A stretch of 64,000 nt of DNA from Eutreptiella sp. 'Long Island Sound 2002' (Eukaryota; Euglenozoa; Euglenophyceae; Eutreptiales; Eutreptiaceae). Location of the stretch: the NCBI GenBank assembly GCA_964036045.1, contig OZ038378.1, positions 36,767,228-36,831,227 on the forward strand, in the 5' to 3' direction. Position 1 is the stretch's first letter. Each line of letters starts with the position of its first letter. Of the stretch, positions 21,360-33,066 are shown in pieces. Both the position numbers and the translations under genes were made by a program. The notes below the pieces were generated by a model that made no database searches, had not been told where the DNA came from, and was given only the letters and a program-made list of their open reading frames with translations.

Positions 21360-24300
21360 TTAGCTAACGAAGGCTGTGTGAGATATGGACATGGGAGAAC
21401 GGGTGGACTCTGGGGCCCGTCCCGCTCGCTGCTGGCCTGACGATGCACGACAGTTCGCACGACACAGTTGCCCACCCCTCTTGCGCCCCCCCCCCCCTTC
21501 CCTTCAGTGTTCCCTTGCCCCCGGTTTTGCCCCCTAGGTGTGCCCCTTGGTTCAACCTGGTTGTTGGTGGGCTTGTTGCCAGGCAGGGTTGGGGGGGGGG
21601 GCGCCCGACGCTCGCTCTGGGCCCATCCCTCCGGGAGTTTCCCCACGGGGGGGCCGATGCATGCACTCCCCGTCAGGGTGTAACTCTGTTGTACGGGCCG
21701 TCCATTTGTAACCGCTCCGTACAAATGGACCTGCGTCGTAACCAGGTACGTCGGCCTGACCCCACACCGGGGTCGGGTACACTGTGGGTCTCTGGGGAGT
21801 GCTTGCGGGATAGGTGCGTCTCTTCCCTACCCCGATGGACGGTGTGCCCTACCCGCAGCCCCTCACAGGACACAAACCGCAGTACGTGCCGTGGGGAGTG
21901 CTCTTGGTCAGGCCCATTGGCCACCCCCCCAGGACGGTGCCACCTTGGGCCGCTGGCCAACGGTCCTGGGCGTAACCCAGCTTATTGCCTGCGCTCAGGT
22001 GGGGGCGATACGGACACCGGGGGGGGCCCCAAACCCCTGAGGTCGGGTACCTCACCAGCGTCTTTTGCGGGCTCCTGTTACCCCGGCCCCCCCCCGTTCG
22101 CTGCGGCCTTGGTCCCTGCCTCCCAGCTTTCTTCCCCAGGGGCGTCCCCCTCTCCCGCGCCCCTTGCCGTGCTTCCTGGCTCCCGCCATGTCCCGTCGGC
22201 CCCTGCTGTCTGCCCCTGCTCTGGCGTGTTGGTGTCCTTTGTTTTTTGTTTTTTTTCCCCCTACCGCTCGCCTCTCGTCTCTCCCCCCGGCGCTTCGGTC
22301 TGTCCTCTGCCCCCCCCCACGTCCCCTTGCTGTCTCCTCGATGTCCTCGCCCCTTTCTTGGGTGGGTGGAGGAGAAGGGGGTGGGGGGGGGGGCGTCCTT
22401 GCTGTCCGTCCTCTGGCGTAAGCACGTCGCAAGCACGGCGCAGGCACGAGGCGCCGCACTTGTCCCTCTGCAGGGGGGGGGGCTTGCCGTGTGGCTCCCG
22501 TCGTCACCCTACCTTTCCTGCGGTCGCACCCCCGGTGGTCCCCCCATTGGAGCTTGCACAGCGCGTGCTCTCTTTGGGCACGGTCGTGTGGTCCGTCCCG
22601 CACCCTCTCTCTGCTGCCTCCCCACCCTGCCGCGGTGTCCCCGGGGGTGTCCGCGTTCCGCTACCGTCATCCCCCTTGTCGCCCTTGTCGTCTTCCCTTT
22701 GTAGCACGCATGTCGCAGGCATGACGCAAGCACGACGCAAGCACAGGGCGTGGCTGCATCGGTGGGGGGGGGGGGCTTTCCCTTTAGGGGCCTACATATC
22801 CCCGTGGTCGGGTACTTCTCCAGCGTCCCATGCGGGCCCATGTCACCCCCGCCTCCCCCCGTTCGCCGCGGTTGTGGTCCCCGTCTTCTCGCTTTCTTCC
22901 TCTGGCGCGTTGGTTTGCTTTGTTCGTGGTTGTTGTTTTTTATTTTGTCTCCACCGCTCGCCGCCCGTCTCTTCCCCTGGCACATTGGTCTGTCCCCTGT
23001 CCCCCCCCCATGTCCCCTCGCCACCTCCTCGCTGTCCTCACCCCTTTCCTTGGTGGGTGGGGGAGAAGGGGGTGGGGGGGGGGGCGCCCTCGCTGTCCGT
23101 CCTCCGGTGTAAGCACGTGGCAAGCACGGCGCAGGCACGTGGCGCGGCACTTGTCCCTCTGCAGGGGAGGGGGGCATGCCGCGTGGTTCCTGTCGTCGCC
23201 CTTCCCACCCTGCGTTCGCTCCCCAGGTGCCCCCCCCTGCTGAGGCTTCAACGGCGCGTGGTTCCTTCAGGCACGGTCGTGTGGTCCGTTCGGCACCCTC
23301 TCTCCGCTGCCTCCCCACCTTGCCGCTTTGTCCTCGGGAGGGGAGGGCGCTGCCCGCCCCTCCCTTCCTTCATCTCCCACCCTTGGGGGGGCGGAGGTGT
23401 GTGGGGGGGGGGGAGGCCTTGTCGGCTTCCTTTCGTTGCACGCATGTTGCAGGCACGACGCAAGCACGGCGCAGGCACGAGGTCCGGCACCCGTCCCTCT
23501 GCAGGGGGGGGGGCATGCCTTGTGGCTCCCGTCGTCGCCCTTTCTACCCTGCGCTCGCACCCCCGGTGGTCCCCCCGCTGGGGCTTGCACGGCGCGTGCC
23601 CTCTTCGGGCACGGTCGTGTGGTCCGTCCCGCACCCTCTTACCGCTGCCTCCCTACCCTGCCGCGTTGTCCTCGGGGGGGGGATGCTTTTTGCCCCCCCC
23701 CTACCCGCATCCCCTGCCCTCGGGGGGGCGGGGGTGGGTGGGGGAGGGAGGGGCGCCCATGTCGTCTCCCCTTCGTTGCACGCATGTCGCAGGCAGGACG
23801 CAGGCACGCCACAAGCACGGGGTTAGGCACTTGGCTGCTGCGGGGGGGGGGTTCCCTTTGGGCCTTCCCGCCCTTCTCCATGGTATAGGCTCCACACCCC
23901 CGGGTCACCAGCCGCTGTTGCCCCTTGGCGGTAGTCGCCACATCTCCGCATGGTGCTCAGTGTCCCGTGCCTGCTCCCTCCTGTGCCCGTACTTACTGGA
24001 GGAGGTACGTACCCGGGTGGAAACGGATGATGAGGAAGTGCGGGCAGCGGGGAGGACCTCCCGTACGCTTCGAAGGCTTCTTGCGCAATCCGCCGCCCTG
24101 GTCGAGGGGAGGGCCCCTGTTTCGGCACTCAACAGCCCGGGGGGGGCCGACTGCCCATCCTCTCCCTGGTGCCTGTGTATCCACTTCCGAGCGGCCTGAT
24201 ACCGGTGCCGTAGTATCAGTCCGCTGGAAGTGGCGGCTACAAAGCGGCCGGGCGCTCTCGTCTCCCAGGCCTCTGCCACCCCTGAGCGCGATGGAGGCCC

Positions 24301-24600
24301 CTGAGGTCCTATGGCAGAGACGCGGGGAGACGGGCGGGGGATTCATTTGTGGCATCCCCTGGCCACCTAGTTAATCAGATCAGCACAATCGCTGCCGCAG
24401 GGGGCCAACCGGATGGCGCCGCTGGTGCCCGTCCCCTCTGCGTCACACCTACTGCAACAGGCGCAGGGGGTCCAGTGGATGGCGCCACTGGCGCGTGTCT
24501 CCTCTGCGCCACAGGTTGGGTCACCGCACGGGAGGCCCTACGAATGGTGCCGCAGGTGCCCGTCCCCCCGTGCCACTTCCTGCCTCCGGCCAGGCTTGGT
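21360..24600. repeat. GC-rich tandem repeat region, period about 340 / 690 bp
   Basis: Between about 22400 and 23700 a block containing CGGTCGTGTGGTCCGT recurs at 22581, 23274 and 23612, spacings 693 and 338 bp, so the basic unit is near 340 bp with a doubled form. Each unit has G-runs, 'GCAAGCACGGCGCAGGCACG' phrases and pyrimidine-rich stretches on the plus strand. A long plus frame (21443-24199) runs through it but is low-complexity. It lies just upstream of LINE ORF1, so it could be that element's repeated 5' UTR. The flanks (21360-22400 and 23700-24600) show no gene. Confidence 0.6.
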
Positions 24601-26640
24601 TGACGTGACATGACACATGCATGAATGAGGTCAGAGTCGGTTTCTGGACGCGCACGGCGCACGGCACGACGCATAGCAACTATCCCCTACCTTGCCCCCT
24701 CCGCTGCCCCCCTCGCCCTCTGTGCTCGCCTGGTGCTGAGCATGCCCCTGTCTCCCTCGTCGCTCCCTCTCTCCGCTCCGGCTGTCCTCCCTTCGCTCAC
24801 CTCCTTTGTGTCCTACCTCTTTCGCCCTGCCCGTGCCCCCTTCCCTCGTCCCTGCCGGCCCTCGTTGCATGACACTACGCAGGCACACAGCACACTGCAC
24901 CTTTCGGGGCGGGCTGCCTTGTGGCAGCACGCCGCGGCAGCCTGCCTTGCCCAGTGCCCCCGCACGCTGCCGGCGGCTTGCTCGGTTGTGGGGTTACATG
25001 TTACCCCCTTCTCTGCCCCGCCTTCTCGGTCCCTCTGCCCTCCGGCCAGCGCTCGCACAGTGCGGAGCAATTCGCGAGGCAGCGCTCCCTCTCTGCCCCT
25101 CTCTCTGCCCCGACCCCCTGGCCCTGTCTTTCCCCCTGTTCGCTCGCCCTCTCTTGCCTTGCCCTGCCCCTCGTCCTCGGTTGCAGGGTCCCCGGCCTCC
25201 TTCCTCTCTGTCCCCCTCCCTTTGTTCTCTCGCCTCCTCTTCCTTGCCCCCGCCCCCCGGCCAGCGCTAGCACGGCGCGGAGCAATTCGCGAGGCAACCC
25301 TCCCTCCCTGCTCCCCCCCTCTTCTCCCGCTCCCTGGCCCAGCCCTGCCCCTCGTGTGTTTGTTCTCCCTCGTCCTCCCTTGCTCCCCTTCCCAGGCCCC
25401 TGGGTCCTTGGCCCTCTGTCTCCTTGTCCCCGTCCTCTCTTTACCCTCCCTGCATACACATCGCGGAGCAATACGCGAGGCACCTCTCCCACTCCCTCTT
25501 CACCTTGCCGCCCCCTGGCGCCCTGGTCCCTAGGCTTGTGGCACGCATGTCGCACTGCACCGGCCTGCGGCCCTTGTCCCTCTACGCCCGCCCTGCTTCC
25601 CCCTCCCTCCCCTGCCCTTTTACCTCTCTACCCCACGCAGGACACTACGCAGGACACTGTGTAGGCAAGTCGCACGCATGTCGCAGGCAGGCACCTGGCC
25701 CTCGTTGCATGACGCTACGCAGGACACTGCACCTTTGGGGGTGGATCGCTTTGTGGCAGCGCGCCTCGGCGCTCCGCCTTGTCCAGTGCCCCCGCGCACT
25801 GCGGGCGGCTCGCTCGGTTGTGGGGCACCTATGTGCTTCTGCCCCACGTTCGCTTCTTCATGCCGCCGTGGCACGCCCTCTTCCCTGCCCTGCCTTCTCT
25901 GTTCCTCTGCCCTCCGGCCAGCGCGAGCACGATGTGAGGCAATTCGCGAGGCAGCGCTCCCTCTTTGCCCCCTCTCTCTGCCCCGGCCCCCTTGCTCTGT
26001 CCTGCCCCCTGTCTGCTCGCCCCCACCCGTCCTCCCTTGCCCCCCTTCCGAGGTCCCTCGGTACCTGGCCCTCTGTCTCTCTGTCCCCGTCCTCCCCTTA
26101 CCCTCCCGGCATACGCGAGGCACCCCTCCCACTCCCTCTTCACCTTGCCGCCCCCTGGTGCCCTGGTCCTGTCTGCACCCGCCTGCGGGCTTTGTCCCTC
26201 TTCTCCCGCCCTACCTCCCCCTCCCTCCCCTGCCCTTTTCCCTCTCTACACTACGCAGGACACTACGCAGGACGCTTTTTAGGCAAGTCGCACGCATGTC
26301 GCAGGCACGCACCTGGCCTCTCTCTCCCTGCCCTGCCCTTTCCCCTCTCTACACTACGCAGGACACTATGCAGGACACTGTGTGGGCATGTCGCACGCAT
26401 GTCGCAGGCACGCACCTGGCCTCTATCGGCGGCGTCGTCGGGCTGGCTGGCACCAGGCTGTGGCCGCCCGCCGCTGCCGCAGCCCCCGCAGGAGCCGCCG
26501 CTGCGGGCAGCCACCCCAAATGCCGCGGGGGGCGCGGCCCTGGTAGGCCCCGGCTGCCCCCCGGCGAGGGTTTCACTGTACCCCCCGCGGCGCCTGGTCG
26601 CCGGGGGGGATCCATCACTGATATCTGCAAGAGATCGAAA
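24601..26640. repeat. Pyrimidine-rich tandem repeat region, period about 830 bp
   Basis: The phrase CTCGGTTGTGGGG recurs at 24981 and 25813 (832 bp apart). A shorter phrase, GCAATTCGCGAGGCA, recurs at about 25068, 25285 and 25940 with a variant at 25463. ACGCAGGACAC/ACTACGCAGGAC motifs are tandemly repeated near 25640, 26260 and 26350. The plus strand is C/T-rich (CCCTCCCT tracts). No gene with a recognisable domain. Confidence 0.6.
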
Positions 26641-26675
26641 GAAAATAAACACCACACAACACCTAAAAAACACCC

Positions 26676-26783
<108 letters not shown>

Positions 26784-26887
26784 CCTCCAATCTACACCCC
26801 TCTCCCAACTCTAGGTCTGTAGGTGGCTCCACCACACGGCTCTAAGGTATGTGCGAAGGGCACAAAGTGGTCCATACATGTTGTGGA

Positions 26888-28264
<1,377 letters not shown>

Positions 28265-28972
28265 AGAAAGATGTCCTTGAATTATGCCCTAGATATTTTG
28301 ATGTATTCCTGCAGGTATTGTAGTTGAAAACCCAAACCAAAGCAGCAAGTAGAGCAAGGACAGGATGTGGATCGAATCAATGATTGGTTTTGGAATCCAG
28401 TGTAACACAGAAGGGCTGCAGATAGACAAAGCAGGTTTATACACATAGATTCAATCACAAATGGATAATACAAAAGATTTTATATGAAAATTGGTCTGAC
28501 TCTTGCCTCAGAGGTTGCAATAGGCACTTCATGTGCACTCTTTTGGGTGAAATGGTGCTGGTTAGGACTGAGGGGCATGGATGTCAGGACCACACAGAAA
28601 ATGACTTGGCCAAGCAACTGAATTCAGAAACAGTTACAAAGTAGGACCACAATAAGTGGTAGAAACAATTGAGTATAGGGGTCTTGGGGTGGGAGACCAC
28701 TAGGCTTAACCTCCAAGGCCTAAAGCATGTAATGCCTGTTTTTTTTCGGTATATCCTCCATGAAGGAAGGTACCTCCGCTCAGTTGAGTGGTAGGGGTGA
28801 ACTTCATGGGGGGCTAGGGTCACAACCCTAGTTACTTTCAGAAGATGTACTTTAGGCAACAAAAGAGAGATAAAAACACTTAAGTTTGTCTTAGCATCAA
28901 CAAAGGGTTTTAAGGGGGGCTCAGCCTGGATCAAGCCCTCCAAGAAAGACATGGCAGTGACTTGTTCTTACT
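28265..28972 (-). repeat. 3' LTR of minus-strand Ty3 element
   Basis: Direct repeat of 38757-39463 with few differences by eye. On the element strand it starts AGTAAGAA and ends CATCTTTC. The minus-strand frame 28282-28473 occurs in both LTRs and is not a gene. Confidence 0.92.
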
Positions 28973-31785
28973 CCCCCCTGGAGTACTAGTTGATCAAGCT
29001 AGTAGGACCAAGGAAAAAGGCTCAAATATTCCCAAAATTACCTCAGAAAATGCATTAAACTTACCAAAAACATCCTCATCACTTCATAGAAGCCTATCAC
29101 ACTGTAGGTACCCTTGAAAAACAGTGTAATGTACCGTGAATGATGTCCCTTCGATGGGGCATTCCTCAAAAGTCGCCGGCGTGCGACGAAAACCTTTGGA
29201 AAAAGTTTGGGGGTAGTGGGAATTGAACCCAGGACTCCCTCCCTAGAGCACATATGCTTGACCACTAGGGTAAAGTCGAACGCTCTAATGCGGACGACTA
29301 TCGCTGTATAAACAGCGTTTTAGTATACGTCCTGACCAAAGGCCAGGGCGGAGCAATACTCCCAATGGAGGACACAAACCCCCAGGAGCTGGAAAAAATA
29401 GAAAAGTTAACCGACAGGGAGTGATTCCTGCGGTTTGGCGGAAGGGGCTGCGATTTCGCAAGTGAAATCGTTGAAAATCGACGAAACCACGCGGGAAATC
29501 GTCATTTTTACACATAACTCAAAGTCGCAGACAAGCGCAAAGGAAGCGGACTCCAAGAAAAGGGTTGCGCAAGCGTAAACGGCTTTTGGAAAAGAAGGTA
29601 TGAGCCGTAGTTTTCAAAGTTTTAAAGGAATTTTTTGCACAGTTGCATCAAAATTTTTATAAACTTCAGAGTCAAATATTCAAATTCAGCCCACACCACA
29701 GAGCAGGTCAACAACCCATCTCTCAGGTATGTCAGTGTCACCTCACACTCACGCATTGCGTTCGTGTTGGTTGTTTCGACAAAACGTTAGGGTTGTCAAC
29801 GCTGTGCTCGTTGGGGGGTCGGGTGTTCTTCTCTCGTGCTCTGCACAGGTAAAAACAGGAATGAAAGGTATGTGATGCGAATGGAGCGCGCAGCGCGCAC
29901 GTAGGGTTAGAATATGCGCTGTGCTCGCGATGCATGTGCCTAATCGAGGCATCCACACGCTGTGACGCTTTACCTGTATCCCAAATTCACCCTTGTTTTC
30001 TTCTTCACAGGTAAGTAAAGAAAGTGTTTGTTCGTGTGCGGCTGTGGCGTTAAAGTAGGGTTGCTTAAAACGCTTGGGCTTGTTTTGTGTTCGTTTCAAT
30101 TCGGCATTCACACGATGCATGGTGAGTAAGGTAGGTTTGCCCAGGAGGATCTCACCTCCTGGTTGAGTCAGTGGTTCAGCCTCCCTTCCCTGCGTGCACA
30201 TGATGCATTAAAGGGTAGGCCACGGGAATTGCGCACGGTAAACCTTGTTTAGGTTACCCAGAGGCTCCTCGGTACGTTCTTTAAGAGAACCTGAGGAGTC
30301 TCTTAGAGCTTGCTTGCTTGACAGGGGAGCTGATCCGTCAGCGTGTTTGCGGACAGTGTATTATAGGTCACACTGAGAAGGGTATAATACCTGGAGTGTG
30401 GCTTGGTTCCTCCGCCGCAAACACCCCTTCATTTGCCTCTGTTGTACAGGTGGGAGAGGTTAAGGGTGATTGGTGCACGCAGCAGCTGCCTTCGGCGGCT
30501 ATCCATTTTTCTGCCCCAGCAAAACAGGGGCGCTGATCACAAATCAAATCACTGTGCCTCAGCCAGTACTGGCGAGGGCAGTTCGACCTCAACGACATCT
30601 GCGCTGTGCACGCAACGAGAGCACCCCTTCCCTCCAAGCCCTAGCAGGGGACACGCGTTGTGGCGTCCCCTGTTAGGCCACAGCTGCTTAGGAGCGCTGT
30701 GTTCTCTTGTCTTCTTCACAGGAGGGCCATTAGGGCCTGAGTGAACTTCGACAGCAGCACCCAGTAGCGAGTGTAGGGGTTAGGGTCAGCAGGCCTGGCA
30801 GGAGGTGAGTGCAAGTGATGAGTGCTCACCCTGCCTTCGAAGGCCGGTGCTGGCGTTAGTGAGTGTAGTGTAGTGGTGTCTCCTGTCCCGCGTGCTTTTC
30901 CTCGTGGGCAGGGGAGTGCGTTAGCTTTTGGCCTGTAGCAAAAATGGGCGTTTTGTATGCTCTTAGCACACTTGGCCACCCCTCCCCTCTTAGTAGGTAG
31001 GGCTTTTGCCGTCTTACCCCAAGGATAGGCGCCAGCACAGAAATTGGGCGCCATAGGAGTGGTAATAGTACCTGATTAGGACCTTCGGTCCGACGTCAGC
31101 AAAGTCCGGTCTCCGGGAGCCACGCTGGGGAGAGAAGTGAGACACATACAGACATACGTAGCACACTTAGGGGTAAGGTAAACCCTGTAAGGAAGGGTAG
31201 AACCCCATGGGTCTGGACCAGTCAGGGGTCCTAACTGTGGGCTCGCTTGTCCCCAAGGAGGGAAGACACACCTTGCCTCATAACACCTTGCTTGTCATTC
31301 CCCCCTGGTGTAGTAAGCCACCGATCTTCGTTGGCTCACCAAGGTCATTACATTAGGGCAGTACCCATGCAACACATGGTCAACAAGGCACACACTCGCT
31401 GGGTGGCTGCAATCCTGATAAGCGGCCACCTGACCCACGCTGGAAACCATAGGCATGGGTCTGCAGGGCACAGACAGGGTCAGTGCAGTGCACAGTAAGC
31501 AGTAGTCTGTAAAAAAAAACCAATGGCCTTCGGCCAGGGAGTGGTTGTCACGGGGGGCTAACGGTCCTGTCCTGCGATGCAATGCGGGGCAACTGTGACA
31601 ACTGCTCTTACACCCATACACAGGCACGTCTGCAGAAGAGTGCTCACTGCACCTGTCAGTAGACTGACACAGGGTAATTAGTTTCGCTTTCTACGCTGGG
31701 ACATAGTCTCAGCACGGGTCAGGAGCTGCCCCTCGTTGTTCTCAACGAGGTAAGTGCGGAAGATTGGGTTGATACTCCCATCTGG
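28973..31785 (-). other. Ty3 element 3' non-coding region
   Basis: About 2.8 kb between the integrase stop and the 3' LTR with no domain-bearing frame. A run of G on the element strand directly beside the LTR (28973-28978) is the likely polypurine tract. Near 29206-29287 there is a tRNA-like segment. The plus strand has several CAG|GT(A/G) junction-like motifs (for example near 29847 and 30007), which I cannot interpret. Length and content are unusual for a Ty3 3' UTR, so it may hold a captured sequence. Confidence 0.5.
29206..29287 (-). other. tRNA-like segment (possible SINE or tRNA relic)
   Basis: On the minus strand a box A-like phrase (TACCCTAGTGGTCAAGC) is followed about 30 bp later by a good box B (GGGTTCAATTCCC), the internal promoter arrangement of tRNA genes and tRNA-derived SINEs. 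A T-arm can be drawn (TGGG loop CCCA), but the anticodon stem does not pair well, so it is not a convincing functional tRNA. It lies inside the retroelement 3' region. Confidence 0.35.
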
Positions 31786-33066
31786 TTATATGAAGGCTGA
31801 CATAGGTTCCCAGGTCGCCTCAGACAACCCATAGCCATCCCACAGGGTAAGGAATTTCGAGCCCTGTTTATACTCGTGGCGAGCAATACCTGCAACCACG
31901 TAGTAACCATCCCCTGCCATCTCATCGGCAGTCATCTCTTCGAGTTCGTCTGCCTCCTCTGGAGTGGCAGCGTTCTCTAGGTCTATACGTTCAATCTCAC
32001 TGTCGCTGAGGCGCCACTCATCCCAAGACAAGTCGTCAGGGGAGTGATAGTGCCTCAACTGCTTAGGTGCACACAGCAGTTCACCACCTAGACGTGGACT
32101 GCACCTGACATGGATCCTGGATCCATCTATCCTGATGATACGATAGGGTCCAAAGTATGGATCCTGTAGGCAGTTACGTGGCCAGGAGGGTAGGCGTGAA
32201 TTGTGTACCAAAACAAGGTCACCAACCTTGAAGCTGGCAGGTCGCCGTAGGCGGTTCCGTCGGCTCTGTTCACGGTCACGAATGTGCCTCAGGTTAGTAC
32301 CAGCCTGGTTAGCCAGAGACTGCTTGTGTTCCAGCCAATCTCCCACAGGGCTCTTGAAGTCCTCAGGAAAGGGGGTTTTGAAGAACCAAGCAGGTCGTCC
32401 TCCATGGCACAGTTCGTGGGGGGTGAAACCCGTAGAAGAGCTCCGCTGTGAGTTCATGGACAGAACTGCCCAGGGCACTAGGCGTACCCAGTCCTTGGTG
32501 CGCTCCTGTTTCATCAGGATTCTTAAGTTTTGCTCCACCACACGGTTCTGTCTCTCACAGAGAGGGTTATACGTGTGAGTATAGGGCACACCTGTGGTTA
32601 CCTCCACGTTGAGGGCATTTAGCACTCGTTTGTACCACCCAGTGTCACTGCGGATGCGTACATCTTCATCAGAGTGCACCTGCTTAGGTGCTCCATAGGG
32701 TTCGAACCATTGTTCGACCAACATTTTTACAGTCTGCTCACCTGTGATTTTCTTATTGCAAGGGGACACACGGGTGAAGCGAGATAGACCACAGGTGACC
32801 ACGAGGCAACTATCATGGCCGCCAAAGCGTGGTAGGCCGTGGATGTAATCCACTTAGAGAACAGAGTTAGCACAATAGGGTATGGGTAAGCTGGAGATCA
32901 GGCCCCTATCCCTACTGTCGCTCTGCTTGCTGGCATGACAGCCACAAGCATCCACAATGGTCTGCATACGCGACCTCAGTTCAGTCAGGGTTAGACTAGA
33001 GTGGAAACACTCACGGAGGAGGTCCACTGAGCGATTAGCGCCAGTGTGACCAGAACTGAGATGGGA
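31786..33066 (-). pseudogene. Ty3 (minus) integrase with C-terminal chromodomain-like end
   Basis: This continues the Pol frame after TAG at 33067-33069, and a TAA at 32854-32856 splits it again. The first part keeps HTGANRSVD and a CGCHASK-like Cys/His segment (the zinc-binding end of the integrase). The catalytic core shows VDYIHGLP (first Asp), HSDEDVRI (second Asp) and NPLCERQNRVVEQ (Glu). Then come VGDLVLVHNSRLP and SCSPRLGG-type C-terminal sequence, and a chromodomain-like tail (FLTLWDGYGLSEATWEP). Its role is inserting the cDNA; a chromodomain would steer it to chromatin. Stop codons make this copy non-functional without readthrough. Confidence 0.8.

Noticed and set aside
21443-24199. 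A 918-residue plus-strand open frame
   Set aside because: It runs through GC-rich tandem repeats, is dominated by Pro/Ser/Arg/Gly low complexity with no domain, and overlapping frames are open on the other strand. Openness follows from base composition and repeat structure.
25050-26420. CRISPR-like array suggested by repeated GCAATTCGCGAGGCA and ACGCAGGACAC phrases
   Set aside because: Spacing is irregular (about 180-650 bp), the repeats are degenerate, there are no cas genes and the sequence is eukaryotic. It is a decayed tandem repeat.
28282-28473. 63-residue minus frame with hydrophobic stretch, repeated at 38773-38964
   Set aside because: It is present once per LTR of the minus-strand Ty3 element; no signal of coding beyond the repeat itself.
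29206-29287. A functional tRNA gene
   Set aside because: Box A and box B are present, but the anticodon stem does not form and the acceptor stem is not convincing. Kept only as a tRNA-like segment.
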